Of a stretch of DNA of 64,000 nt, positions 34,956-47,905 are shown piece after piece. Both the position numbers and the translations under genes were made by a program. The DNA comes from Chelydra serpentina (taxonomy: Eukaryota > Chordata > Testudines > Chelydridae). The stretch lies in contig JBAIAC010000018.1 of the NCBI GenBank assembly GCA_037349315.1, forward strand, positions 5,952,001-6,016,000, read 5' to 3'. Each line of letters begins with the position of its first letter. The stretch's first letter is position 1. The notes below the pieces were generated by a model, which worked only from the letters and a program-made list of their open reading frames with translations, did no database searches and was not told where the DNA came from.

Positions 34956-36549
34956 AATAACTTTTACTAAGGTAGGATCAGAGTCTAAAATAGGGAAAGA
35001 ACAAGTCAAAAATTCCTTAGACAAGTTAGATGTCTTCAAATCACCAGGGCCTGATTAAATGCATCCTAGAATACTCAAGGAGCTGACTGAGGAGATATGA
35101 GCCATTAGCAATTATCTTTAAGAAGTCATGGATGATGGGAGACATTCCAGAAGACTGGAAAAGGGCAAATATAGTGCCCATCTATAAAAAGGGAAATAAG
35201 GACAACCCAGGGAATTACAGACCAGTCAGCTTAACTTCTGTACCCGGAAAGATAATGGAGCAAATAATTAAGCAATCAATTTGCAAACACCCAGAAGATA
35301 ATAAGGTGATAAACAACAGTCAGCATGGATTTGTCAAGAACAAATCGTGTCAACCAACCTGATAGCTTTCTTTAACAGGGTAACAAGCCTTGTGGATGGG
35401 GGGGGAAACGGTAGATGTGATATATCTTGACTTTAGTAAGGCTTTTGATACTCTCACATGACCTTCTCATAAACAAACTAGGGAAATACAACCTAGATGG
35501 AGCTACTATAAGGTGGCATCTATAAGGTGGCATCTATAAGGTGGGTGCATAACTGGTTGGAAAATCGTTCCCAGAGAGTAGTTATCAGTGGTTCACAGTC
35601 ATGCTGGAAGGGTATAACAAGTGGGGTCCCACAGGGATCAGTTCTGGGTTTGGTTCTGTTCAATATCTTCATTAATGATTTAGATAATGGCATAGAGAGT
35701 ACACTTACAAACTTTGCGGATGATACCAAGCTGGGAGGGGTTGCAAGATAGGATTAAAATTCGAAATGATCTGGACAAACTGGAGAAATGGTCTGAAGAA
35801 AATAGGATGAAATTCAATAAGGACAAATACAAAGTACTCCACTTCGGAAGGAACAATCAGTTGCACACATACAAAATGGGAAATGACTGCTTAGGTAGGA
35901 GTACTGCGGAAAGGGATCTGGGGGTCATAGCAGATCACAAACTAAATGAGAGTCAACAGTGTAACATTGTTGCAAAAAAAGCAAACACCATTCTGGGATG
36001 CATTATCAGGCATATAGTAAGCAAGACACGAGACGCACTGATTAGGCCTCAACTGGAGTATTGTGTCCAGTTCTGGGCACCACATTTCAGGAAAGATGTG
36101 GACAAATTGGAGAAAGTCCAGAGAAGAGCAACAAAAATGATTTAAGGTCTAAAAAACATGACCTATGAGGGAAGATTATTTAGTCTGGAAAAGAGAGGAC
36201 TGAGAAGGGACATGATAACAGTTTTCAAGTACATAAAAGGTTGTTACAAGGAGGCGGGAGAAAAATTGTTGTTCTTAACCTCTGAGGATAGGAGAAGAAG
36301 CAATAGGCTTAAATTGCAGAAAGGGCAGTTTAGGTTGGACATTAGGAAAAACTTCCTAACTCTCAGAGTGGTTAAGCACTGGAATAAATAGCCTAGAGAG
36401 GTTGTGGAATGTCCATCACTAGAGATTTTTAAGAGCAGGTTGGACAAACATCTGTCAGGGATGGTCTGGATAATATTTAGTCCTGCCTTGAGTGCAGAGG
36501 ACTGGACTAGTTGACCTCTCGAGGCCCCTTACAGTTCTATGATTCTAAG
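34956..36549 (+). mobile_element. CR1 LINE, reverse transcriptase to 3' end
   Basis: Plus-strand 5'-truncated CR1 reaching the 3' ATTCTATGATTCT tail. In order: SPGPD-type linker with a stop (near 35040), WKRANIVPIYKKGN and NYRPVSLTSVPGKIMEQII (35157-35270), NSQHGFVKNKSC (near 35320), a frame-shifted DFSKAFD block (near 35430), [20 protein letters not shown] and [10 protein letters not shown] (35617-35740), then the CR1 thumb and C-terminus ([17 protein letters not shown] near 36055, FRLDIRKNF near 36330). Both catalytic blocks survive, but frameshifts and short duplications break the frame. Confidence 0.92.
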
Positions 36550-37153
36550 AATAAACAGTTAAAATTAATATAACTGTTTTTAGTTCAACTTTCCTTTTTA
36601 ATTTCCACATGCATCTCTAGGGGCTCAAATATTCTGCAATGCAAAACAAAAGATTTACAAAATTCTATGTATTCATTTCAAAAACATTTCAAAGAAAGCC
36701 AAAAGAATAACAAAAGGTATTTTTCTAATTAACCTTCTAAATTTATTTTAAAGTACAAGTATATTTAGTGGATCTTGCGGACTTCTAAGATTAGTAATGA
36801 TTACTAATCATCTAATTTAAGGTTTGTCATGCCATTCCAAAAAGATCAGTTTAAACATATTTTACCTTTCATTATTTCTAGCAATAACAACAAAAAGCTT
36901 GTGTGCCTTCAAATAAAATATTTTGCCTCCTGTAAGGCAACTTTTAAGAAAAGGCAAAAGGAAGAAATCAAATGTGATAGCTAAAAGCTCAATGAGCAGG
37001 CTACAGATTTTTCATCAAGAAAGTCTTCTTTCATATTTCAATATAAATTGCAATCTGTTTGTTCATTCTCTCTATACAATCTTCAAATCCCAGGGTTTCA
37101 ATCCCACAATACATTATTTTGTATGTACTAGTAAATAGCTGAATAGGCATTAC
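36550..37153 (-). other. STPG2 intron, no other feature
   Basis: AT-rich sequence directly downstream (minus sense) of the last STPG2 exon found. Nothing recognised. Confidence 0.5.
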
Positions 37154-37265
37154 CTTCTTTTCTTCCTGTAATACTATTACTTCATGATACCGTGGGACGT
37201 TGGGTTCATATTTTTTCTTGTCTTCCTTTTTGATGTTGACATTCTCATAATGCAGTGCACTTTCC
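37154..37265 (-). CDS. STPG2: STPG2 exon (fifth and last found in the window)
   Basis: A 112-nt exon: one base completing the split codon from the previous exon, then 37 codons ending in phase 0. The acceptor is TTTCTAAAG, with a weaker polypyrimidine tract than the others, and the donor is GTAATG. The translation is charged (HYENVNIKKEDKKKYEP, then PRYHEVIVLQEEKK) and contains the YENVNIK and EEKK blocks expected after the previous repeat in STPG2. In mammalian STPG2, as I recall it, the next exon opens with another PGPG-K-Y repeat. I could not find such an exon to the left, so this intron probably exceeds 37 kb and leaves the window. Confidence 0.9.
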
Positions 37266-38414
37266 CTTTAGAAAGTTTAAAGAGAGATTTTTGAGTCTTC
37301 AGTTTTAAATGCCTGAACATGTAAATACGCATAGTGAAAGCCTTTTGTCCTTTGACTATATAACAAACAGCTGCTGTTTGTAATATTTAATGAAAGCCAG
37401 GATTACTCACTAATGGGAGGGTATAAACATATTGTACAATTACACTGTAAACTTGCAGAAGCCTCAGAAATCATGTTTCACTCATTTTGGTTTTTTAGTT
37501 TTTCATATTCAAAACTATTTAGTCATTATCACAGGTTGAGTCTAACAACAATGCAAAGGAGAAAAAGCTAAAAATCAAAGGCCACACAAGTTAGGGTTTC
37601 TGTCCTATGAGATATATGTGCATTGAAAAGCAAAGCCTCAAGTGACTTATAAGGTTCTTACTTTAACTGTAGATTTAATACTGTAACCTGACAAGATCTG
37701 CCTATTTATAGCACAAACTCATTAAAATGCAAAAGCCTCTCAGTATTTTAATAGTGGCAATGCTCAGAAGAGAACCCCTTTATAATTTAAATATAGAGAG
37801 GCACAGATTTCAAGGAAAGGCACTTAAAAAAGATAAAATTATTTCTATTGGTTACTTAAAATGTCATCCTCTTGCCTGGCATTCCAAGAGGGCTACAGAA
37901 AGCTGGAAAACGATTAAATCATGACAGATACTTGACTATCACATTAACACCAATCAACCTGTAGCTAAGGAACGTTAAAATTAGCTGTAAATATTTATCG
38001 CTACCACTTCCTAATCAATTCACCATTTCTTCAAGCATCAGTTTTAAAACTTAAAATTCTATGGCAGATATAATTACCTGGCCCTTATTCAGCAGATCAT
38101 TTAAGCACAGGTTTAATTTTAAGTACATTCTAAAGTTCTATAAACACAGGCCACGATTCAAGAAAACAATGAGGTACATGCTTAAGTCCATCAAGCATTA
38201 AAGTTCACTCTTTATAGAATTAAAACTTAAGCCTACCTGCAGCGAATGCTAAACATTAGCCCACTCAGACAAATTCTGCCCTCAAAGCCCATCCACAAAT
38301 ACTGACTGATTTCAACGTGAACTGAATATGCATATCTCAGGTTAGTTTCTGGCCCTATAAGTACCAGATAGAGGATTTTTAAAAAATCAAGTGTCTAAGA
38401 GACTTAGGAGCCTA
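37266..38414 (-). other. STPG2 intron
   Basis: No gene. 38079-38230 has pieces of the palindromic CACTTAAG-type repeat (CCTTATTCAGCAGATCATTT and its partner). Confidence 0.5.
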
Positions 38415-38697
38415 CAGCATGGTCTACACTCAAAAATTAGATCAATCTAGCAACCTTGCTCAGGGCTGTGAAAAATTTCACACTGTGCAACGTACTTTAG
38501 TCGACTTAATTTCCGGTGTAGACATAGCTACGTCAGTGGATGAATTCTTGCAGTGACCTAGTTACAGCCCCTCAGAGAAGAGGATTAACTACATTAATGG
38601 AAAGCCCCTTCCATTAATGTAGGAAGCATCTACACTAGAGTGGTACAGGGGTAGAGCTGCAACACCATAGCTGTGCCCCTGTAGTATAGACATATAT
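38415..38697. mobile_element. Harbinger-type MITE (diverged)
   Basis: The outer segments GGTCTACACTC and, reversed, TATGTCTATACTAC are inverted relative to each other and share the TCTACACT core of the other Harbinger-type elements here. The internal GTCGACTTAATTTCCGGTGT also matches the family style. The target duplication is not clear. Confidence 0.5.
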
Positions 38698-39403
38698 TTA
38701 GTCCCATTTTCAAAATTGATGTAGGCACTTAGGGCCAGATTTACAAATGTATTTAGATATCTAAAGATGAATATAGGCACCAAATGGGATTTACAGAAGT
38801 GCCTATTCAGGTTAGGCACCTATATACCATTGAAAGTCATTTTTAAATTAAGGGCTAATGTACAAACCCTTCTTTTTCATATGCCAGGAGATAAAGGACT
38901 TAAGCAGTTTCACAGTCACAAAACTGAAAGAATCTTTACCCTGCTCTGAACATGGCTACTGACATATTACACTAGCTAAGCATGAGTCTCACTATATTGC
39001 TCACCCATTGTCCTATGGTGTGCAGGTTTCCTATTGTTTAGAATTCAACTTTTAGTCATAGCACACAAGAGTTTCTGAAGGAAGTTTATACTTTTGCAAT
39101 GATTGACTATCCTGCTTATTTTCATTGCTCCTGGACAAAAAACAACATAGATAATTCTTAATGTGAAGTTCCCAAGTAAATAAGTGGAATTATCTGGGTA
39201 GGTGGCATTGTTTGGCAATGTTAACTGTGTATACTTTAATCTGTGCCCCTCAATTTTCAATAATTACTGGCTTGAGATGGGTAACCAAATTATTTTGTAT
39301 AATAGAAGTCAAATTAAATAATTATGTCACTGAAATTAATTTGAAGTCTACTTCTTTTTGGAATTAATAGACATAAAATAAAAAATGGCATATTGTTACT
39401 TAC

Positions 39404-39519
39404 TGAGCTATGTCATACTCCCCAGGTCCAGGCCCTGCTTGAGACTTAAATTCACTACGTTTTCCTGTTAAATTACCAAAATGTACTCCTTTATACTTCA
39501 TGGCAGAATAAGTACCATT
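39404..39519 (-). CDS. STPG2: STPG2 exon (fourth in the window)
   Basis: A 116-nt exon (38 codons plus two bases) that starts in phase 0 and ends in phase 2, with acceptor TTATTTTTCAG and donor GTAAGT on the minus strand. The translation carries MKYKGVHFGNLTGKR and the PG repeat AGPGPGEYDIA. The KYKGVHFG block is a strong STPG2 signature. The trailing CA joins the first G of the next exon to give a glutamine codon, so the phases agree across the 2.1-kb intron. No disruption is seen. Confidence 0.94.
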
Positions 39520-39719
39520 CTGAAAAATAAAGATAAAGACATTTTACAGTTTGTGAGCCAAATTTTCTACCCCTGGTCTCTAACATATATAACTTAAAAA
39601 TATAGACATATCTGTTTGCCAAGTGTGATTCAAATGTTATTACACTGCATCTTGCTTTGTGTACATCAGAGTTGATCATAAAAATTCCAGAAAAACTTGT
39701 TTGTCTAAATCTGCAAACT

Positions 39720-40213
39720 TATCAAAAACAAATTTTGTGGAAGCAGTTCCATTACAACCAAATTTCTGATGGACCCAAGGGACGTTTCCTGCCTGCTTTC
39801 CCACCTGGCTCCTCGGCACCCTGCTAAACCAGAAGCCTCAGAGCTTGAGTGCCCCCCGCTCCCCTTCAGCTCACCAGGTGGGCTACTAAGGACCCAAGGC
39901 TTCACAGGCTCCCTGAGTGCCCAGCAGGCTACCAGGCTGACTGCCATGGAGCTGGAGACTGGAAGTGAGGACTGAATTTGGCATCGTTCCTACCAGTTTC
40001 ACTCCTTAATAGCTGGTGTGAAACTGACCAGACTCTCATTCGGGGGGGCAGCCAGAAATCCCAGGGAGCACAGTTCATTTTGGAAACACCATGTTTTGGG
40101 GGAATATTGTGGAATCTCAGTACCATCATGATGTTTGAGATTTTGGCTTTTTATCCCAAATTGGGAGAAAAATATTTCTGAGGAACCAAAATTCAGTTTC
40201 CCTGCCAGCTCTA
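39720..40213. repeat. Unclassified GC-richer repeat
   Basis: A block of higher GC ending GTTTCCCTGCCAGCTCTAG. Reversed, this end (CTAGAGCTGGCAGGGAAAC) looks like the end of a non-autonomous DNA transposon. The left end could not be placed. Confidence 0.3.
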
Positions 40214-42262
40214 GGGCACATAAATAAATCTGCAAGTAGTATTTCTAAATTCACATCTCTCCTAAAATGACCATATTTATTTCTGTATTTACTCAAGTTA
40301 GTGTCCTCATTTTAGCTTTCACATACAGAATAGCTCCCTAGTCAGACCTTGACACATCAGGTAAACGGTCTGTAGCTTTCTCAGAGAGACATCCATAATT
40401 GATGTGAAAAAGCAGGTGCCCATTAGCAGTTCCCCTCCAAAATATATGGACTAATAACCCCATCTAACACAAAATACAAAAAGGACAAATATGCCAAAAC
40501 TTATATGCAGCATTCTGCATCAAGTAATAAGCTTTAGCCCTCCATGCCACTCATCCATTATCTGTCCAATTATACCATGTATATGCAACCACACACATCA
40601 CTCTAGCAGACAAATGCATGTCCTCTCATATAACATTCAATAGACTTCAGATAAGATAGACCAAAAGAGACAGGTGCCTTAATGAAGGGCATGTCAAACA
40701 ATTTAAATTTCATCTTCATGTCACATCATTCTGTCCCACTATCCATTCACGTCATGCTCCTATTTCACATTTGTGCCTAGGTCACTGGTTACAAATTTAG
40801 GCATAGGTCATGAGTCTTAAAAGGCTGGAGAAAATATATACAGCTGTGTAAAATTCACAAAGTTTGGTTCATAGGGTGTCTGTGCAAACCTTTTATTTGG
40901 TTTGGTTGTTAACACCTGAATTTTGCATTCAGATGTATCCAAATATTTGAAGTAAAAGCTCAGTCAGGACCCCTGAATTTCACCCAATTTTATGTCAAAC
41001 ATTTAAAAGGACAAACATTAAGGAATAACTGTTAGGAACAAAGGCTGCAATTTATAAAGGGGTTTGAGAAAGTTTGGTATGAAATTCAATAGGAGTTGGA
41101 CACCTGACCCTAAAGTCCCTTTGAAAATCCCAAATAAAAAAATACAAAAACTTTTTACAATTCCAGAAATTTAAAACCGAAACCAGAATGAACATAACTG
41201 CCTTCTCAGAAACATGATGGGATAGTAGTCCTTGGATACACATTATTGGTATACAAGACAGGTAAATTAGTTTACAGTGGGAAAGGTGGTATATTAGGCA
41301 GATATGGTAGCAGTGCCTCTAGTCAAGGATGACATAAGCCCATTTTCAGCTGCTTAAAATAGTGCTAAACAATCATTCAGGCTGAAATTTCCCATGCCTG
41401 GTCTGAGTTTAAAACTTTTGGCAAAAACAATTCCGCAATCTTTAAGAACAAAGTTAAAGAAAAATAGGTAGCTTTCCCAATATTGAAAAATCTTTCCGTT
41501 GCTTTGAAGAGCTCTAATTCTTCCATGATTTGGAACAGGACTTGAGCATCAAGAGGAAGTCAGTCCTGGAGTCAGAGAGGCACCTTTTGCTTTCCCCAAG
41601 AAAATCCACCCTGAACTTCTTGGACTTATAAGCCTCTGAAAATCATCTTCACTTATGAGTAAGTGGTTTTTAAAGGTTTGTTGCTAGAATTTTCAGACGT
41701 TCTATCTGCACTAAGCATGCCCCAGCCCCACAGAACACCTACATGCTCATGCACGAAGTATGCTCCCATGCCCCACTTGGGTTTCACAGAGCTGGAACTT
41801 CAGATGGAGCATATGCACAAGAGCATCCCCTTCCCTCTGGCGCAGGGGAAGGAGTCTTTTCTTTACTTTAGCCAAGCACCTTTCAGTGATTGGTGTTCAT
41901 AATTACGTAAACTTACTATTGAGCAAGGCCTCAGACTTAAAAGGTAGGTAAATGTTCTCATTTTTCAGAAAGAGGACATGACATAGCTTGTACAAGAACA
42001 CTTCTAGCATCCCTGGAACTAGAACCCTGACTCCAATATGGCTCCAAGTCCCATCCGTTTAAGTGACACTGCATTTGAGAATTAATATTACAAATCTATA
42101 TGCTTGGCTGTGCTGTCTGAAATTACTAGATCACACTCCCTTCCAGAACCAGGAATCTTGATTCCCAACATTCTTCTGATGTCTAGAAAACAGTTGTGTA
42201 AGTCACAGGCAAAATGTGCTAAGTCTCCCTCTAATGACTGGTTCACATAGCCTATTACTGCA
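40214..42262 (-). other. STPG2 intron
   Basis: No gene is seen. 41935-42080 resembles the 3' part of an old SINE-like repeat (GAACTAGAACCCTGACTCC). Confidence 0.45.
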
Positions 42263-42630
42263 ATCAGTTACTCTCATAACGTAAGTGGTAGAGATCTGTC
42301 CTGTGCAGCTTGAGGTCCTAGATTCAAACCTTGCTGATGACCCATGAGTAAGTCATTATTATTCCATGATGGCAAGAGGGGGATTTTTTTCAGCTTGCTT
42401 TTAAAAAAATATAGTAAATGACACTTAAAAACATGAAAAAGAAGATTAAAGTTGCAAAGTCACACCTTCAAAAAAGTTAGCAGAATTAGGGTCGTCCTTG
42501 CAACCTTCTGAGTGTATGCATTATGGTACAGTCTTTAGTTACAGGGCCACATACTTTTCTACATGACCTCTGCCTTATCCAGTTCAAAGGGTGGAGAGTG
42601 AATGAGGCAGAGGGGTTGCAAGAAGTATTG

Positions 42631-42960
42631 TGTTTCAGGCACTGGACTATGACCTAGAACAGCTGGATTCTATTACTCAATCTGTCATAGTATCAGGGGG
42701 TAGCCCTGTTAGTCTGTATCCACAAAAACAACGAGGAGTCATTGACACATGAAGAAAAGAGCCAGTATAATAATGCCTGCATCTGTAATTTTCACTCCAT
42801 GCATCTGAAGAAGTGGGTTTTTTACCCATGAAAGCTTATGCCCAAATAAATCTGTTAGTCTTTCAGGTGCCACCAGACTCCTCGCTGTCAATTTGTCATA
42901 GACATCCCATGTGATGCTGGGCAATACTCATAATGCATATGCTAACAACACCATCAGAGA
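42631..42960 (+). mobile_element. MIR-like SINE interrupted by another repeat
   Basis: CACTGGACTATGACCTAGAA with CAGCTGGATTCTATTACTCA on the left and ATGCTGGGCAATACTCATAA on the right are consecutive parts of a MIR, split by the repeat at 42691-42887. A second MIR-like tRNA head lies at about 42280-42360 (GTGGTAGAGATCTGTCC, then TAGATTCAAACC). Confidence 0.6.
42691..42887. repeat. Sauropsid repeat with 14-bp target duplication
   Basis: Starts TATCAGGGGGTAGCCCTGTT and ends CACCAGACTCCTCGCTG. It is flanked by TCAATCTGTCATAG (42677-42690) and TCAATTTGTCATAG (42888-42901), matching at 13 of 14 positions. Its two ends contain inverted GAGGAGTC segments. Related fragments lie at 24227-24312 and 50093-50165. 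Its class is uncertain. Confidence 0.7.
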
Positions 42961-45900
42961 ATACTGTTACTCTCATCTACCTGAAAACATGCACACTCCT
43001 ACTACTACTTGCTCAGAGAATAAAACAAAACCTTCCTAAATAAACAAAATAAGTACCAGAATACTTGAAACCTTTAAATATGCATTCCATCATCATCTTC
43101 CCTATATAGTAATTCACGTAACAAATATAGTGCATCATATATTTTCACGTGTTAATCCAGACCCATCAGTATAATCCATAAATGGTTTCCACATGTTTTC
43201 AAATAGATCTCCCTTACTTGCATATGAAAAAAATAATTATCCCAAGAGATGCCATCTGAGTAAGGCTAACTGTCCATTCAGCCTCTGTTGTGGGTGCCCT
43301 GTCTTTCCAATATCTTAAAAATTATTCCCTTTGCCACCATTAATGGACTCTGCATTCAGAATGCTGTCCTTGGTGAAATGTTAGTCCAAGCACATATACT
43401 GTTTAGTACAAACCAAGTTTGATTAGCAAAAGTCCTTGTTCAGAAGGATGATTGTCTTCCCTGTCACCTTTTGCCAATATGTACATGACTTCACAGATCT
43501 GAAATCATAGGGATAAAATGTCTGACATAGTTTTGACCCCATTGTCAAAAATTTATAATTCCTGGACCCATTCTAAGGGGGTTCCCGCTATAGATTAAAA
43601 TCCAAATGCTTACAAATTTTACATAAAAAGTTATCAACTGTTACAAAATTAAGAAACCAAAATATTTTCCTTTCTTGTGCACCTCTACCTCACTTTCACC
43701 TCCTATAACTGGCATAAGATGCCACTATTCTATACATAGAAAATTTATATAAAATAGATTCTTGGTGAGCACTAACTAATTTTCACAGTTAACAGGGCTT
43801 TAGCACCATCAGGTGGCTTCTGTCAGGCACCATTTACTATTGTTCTAATATATAGCCAAAACTGTAAATAATGCCATTGTTCAGATCTGGCTAGAGCGGA
43901 CTTTATTTAATTGGAAAAGATTAGGGCCAGATCATTCTGTGGGGATCTGTGCATGAAGCAGAACCTTCCCACAGCAGGAAAAGTCTGGTCCATTTGAACC
44001 ATTTTGGCTAGGTGTCAGAGGACCACCAAAGCTTGATAGCCCTGAACTCCAACATATCTTCCATGATCTGTGGAGACGTTGGGTGAGAATGGCCTCACAT
44101 CAGTCAGTCTTAATTTCTTTGACCACTTAATGGGTGAAGTATAAATGTCCTTCAAATGGAATCCCGTCCAGAAGAACGGCTATTGTGAAAATAGCAACGT
44201 TGTGGTGTATGAACAGGGGAAATTTTTAAGAAAGAATACTCAGAACTATAGCAAGGATATCAAGGCCCATTAAGAAAGAAAACTGACACAGGTAGACTGT
44301 CATGTTACTAGGACATCATTTCATTAATATGTTTTTGCTTTTCTTTCATGGGCAGCAAATAACTCTCTCATGGGAAGCAAATACCTGTCAAATAATTTCA
44401 TACAGTGTAAGAGTATCTGGGCTATATTTAAATCGTATTCAGAAGTATATATTAAGGACACATTTGTGTTGAATTTTTTATATCCTGAATGTCCCCAAGT
44501 CCTTTTCTTATCCTATAAATAAAACGGATGATGTATTTAATGATAGTGGTATTGGAAATAAAAAAAAAATTAAAAAATTGAGACATGAAAAAGTTACAGC
44601 AGTGATTCTCCTACTTCATACAAAGCCTGCTTTAAAAACTCTGGCTTATTCCACTGTAGTCAATGGGAGTTTTATCTCCCATGAAAAATTGAAAAGGACA
44701 CTACATTACAAATATTTTCTATGCATTTTTTAAATTTGAACACATTGCATGATTAATAAGAAAATTATTTGTCTTGCTCCCTTACTAATTTATTTTTAGC
44801 ACATATTATGTACAGAACTAATAGTGGTAGGAAAGAAAATTAATTAGATATGTACAAATTAAAAAAAGTCTTAAGCAGCCTGCGCTCAGTACTTGATAAC
44901 TAACTATGCTACCCCAACTTCACAATATTGCTATAAATGCCTTTAGTAATGCTTTATACAGTAAACTGTTTAAGACATGTGATTTGATCAACGAGCAATT
45001 TTAGAATTGCTTTATTTAGTTTACAGAAGTTCAAAATAATTTTCATATTTGTGCTTTACACACATGCTTAACTTACATGTCTTCTTGAATTGGGCCTTAG
45101 TTTGCTAATTACTGGAAATTGAGTATGTAAGGAACAGATGTATTTTCATTATATATCATTTATTCAGCACTCAAAAGTGTGTTAGGCACTTCATAAAACA
45201 GATACAATGGTACAGTCCCTATATTCCAAAGACCTTATACTCTAATTTTCAATGTGACCCTGTGAGAGTAAAGGGATAGCATGAGGAAGGGAAAGGGTTA
45301 CTGTAATCCGATTTTCACACCTATGGTATGTGAACATCTTGATGGTTCCATTAAAATTAATGTTTACAGTAAGTTACTCATTTTTTAATATCTCTAAAAA
45401 TTGACTTTTTCTATATGGATGCGGAAAATGGTGGCCCAATGAAAAACAATTAAAAATAATCCATATTCAGCATACAGACCCAAAATCAGATCAAGTAAGG
45501 ACACACAAAAATAAAGTAATTAAAATGCGCCAATCAGGAAAATTACATTTTAATGCAAGTATTTTTTTACCGTTAAAAACATATGTAGCATTACCAGCTG
45601 CTTGTCTTCTGAGCTCACTATGCAAGGCTAGGTCTTTCTTCACTTGAAGACAGACACTAACATACAAAATTTCAGGAAATAGAAACTAACTAATGATAAA
45701 ATCCCCAAAGGCAAACCTGCATGAGTTGGCAGTTTAATTATGTATGCATTGTGTATTTGGATTAAAAAGACATGCAACATCACCTTCCGAAAGGGGGAGT
45801 GTGGCAAAACAATGAATTGAGAAATACAGAAGTAGTTGTAATGACACTCTAAAGTTCATTATCACAGTGATTTGTCCAATATGTTATTTTAATGACCTAA

Positions 45901-47229
45901 AACTTTCTACTCAGCCACTATAGCTTACTTCATAATTATGCAGACCTTTAGTTTTACTATTATGGCATGATTATCTGACAAAATATACAAAGTTATAAAC
46001 CTATATAAATGTAAATGAATTACTGAACTTCTTGTATTTAAGGTTATTGAACAACCTTAATAAAGAATTAACTTTTTATTTATTACTAAACTCAGTTTTA
46101 CTGTTACCAATGGCTTGGACAAAGATTACATCATTTACACATTTAATTGTTGATATTTTTTTCCCTGATGGAGTGTCATACAGTATGCTTTTTTCATTCC
46201 ACACTGAAATCCAATACTTAAATGTTTAGAAATATTCAAGAATCTTCAAGTCCACAAACATTTGACATCAAGAAAGAACATTTTTAGTGATTCAAGCAGT
46301 TCCACAATTTTAAAGGTGATCCAATAACTGCCTATTCTTTTTCAAACTCAAAACGCTTTAAAAAAATCATTGTCTTACATACACAGATTAAAATTCTGCA
46401 TTAAAAATAATATAAATTGACTGCTACTTAACTCACTACCCTGTGCATTACTCAGGTAAAATATCCCATCTGTAATGGAATTAAAAAGCCTTTTAGAAAT
46501 ACTGTCATAGACTGAAGAATAAATTGATGCACTCTTAATAACTCTAAATCACCAAGCTCTTTATGCCAAGAAGTGTTGACAATACCAACTTCAAGGTCAT
46601 TGTCAACTTGGTAAGTCATTAGCAAATAAAATATGGCTTAATTGAAGCAAACTCAGCAAGGAGCTGCATTATTTTAAGTGAACATTGCAGTATAACTTGA
46701 AGAAGAATTACTAATCGCCACTCCCGTTGACAATGAAATAGATGAAGAAGGTGCTTTGTAACTTTTTTCTATGACTTTCCCGTAATTAAATATGGAAATA
46801 GATTCCGTGAAGAATTAAAAGTCCCAGAGTGCATTAATTTCAGGCACTAATGGACTGCCTTCCAGTGCTGAAGCACACAGGTAGTTCCCAGCATGATTTC
46901 AACGTTAGCTAATATGTCAGTGTCAGACTCCCGCCGTATTCTTAGCTTGAACACCCAACTTTGAAAAGCAGATTTGGGATGATTCCACATGCTGTTTTAA
47001 ATGGAAGTAAAATATGTTTCATATTCTGAAATGTTACCTAAAACTTTATGTATGTGTAGTCATAAAATGGCTTGGATTAAAGCTGTGACCTAATTGCCTG
47101 AAGATGAGGACAAACCACACACAGAGCTTATGGAGCCTTTATAACAAGCTCACTATACTACTTCATGAAATATGTAATTTGTGAAATACACTTATACAAA
47201 ATTATAGTTTATTTTAAAATATATTTAAA

Positions 47230-47237
<8 letters not shown>
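42961..47237 (-). other. STPG2 intron
   Basis: A long AT-rich stretch. 45155-45262 resembles an old interspersed repeat also seen at 58225-58378 (TACAGTCCCTATATTCCAAA), and 45045-45102 is a palindromic-repeat fragment. No exon or RNA gene is supported. Confidence 0.45.

Positions 47238-47260
<23 letters not shown>
47238..47260 (+). repeat. Poly-A tract (23 A)
   Basis: An uninterrupted run of 23 A with no SINE or processed gene recognised immediately upstream. Confidence 0.9.
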
Positions 47261-47774
47261 GCATGCACCTGATTTAGCTATTTTTCTTCCCTTTTCCTAA
47301 CTTGAGCTGCTAATGCCACCATCTTCATAATGGAAGTAAGCCTTTTGCAGATCTTGTTACTTTAGCATAGAGAGCAGCTCTCAGGTCAGACCTCTCCATT
47401 CTGCTGTTCTATTCATCCAGTCTGTCCTCACCACATTGTACCAGCACAGTTCCCTCCAACCTGTATTTTATGGGCAAACAGCCCGATTTCCAAAGAGTTC
47501 CCTAAGTCCCAGCCTTAGACTCCCACCAGTACATCACAGCAGCTGCCAATATGTAAACCCTTCACATGGCTCCCTGGAAGAAACACAGAAAATAAACCAC
47601 TATTTTTTTTAAAAAATCAACTCTTACAGCACTGTGACACCAGTTTAAACAACTTAAGTATTTGTATTATAAAAATAGCAAATGGTTATTTTCATTAAAG
47701 TCTCTGCAGAGCTCCATCAGTATCAAAGGGTCTGGCCCCGTATCACAAGGAGGAATGACAAATTTTTATTAATA

Positions 47775-47905
47775 CTGCATATAAGCCACCCCAATCCACC
47801 AAAGTACCTAAATATGTTTATCTTAAAGCATGTGAGTAGTAGTCATCAGGGCTACTCACATGCTTATAGTTATACACTTAAGTGCTTTGCTGAACTGAGG
47901 CCTTA
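47775..47905. repeat. Palindromic sauropsid MITE-like repeat
   Basis: Central inverted repeat AAGCATGTGAGTAG and CTACTCACATGCTT, with a right arm ACTTAAGTGCTTTGCTGAAC. Same family as 19621-19747. Confidence 0.6.

Noticed and set aside
39720..40235. Overlapping frames of about 66-80 codons on both strands
   Set aside because: The block looks like a non-coding repeat; no splice sites or domains support a gene.
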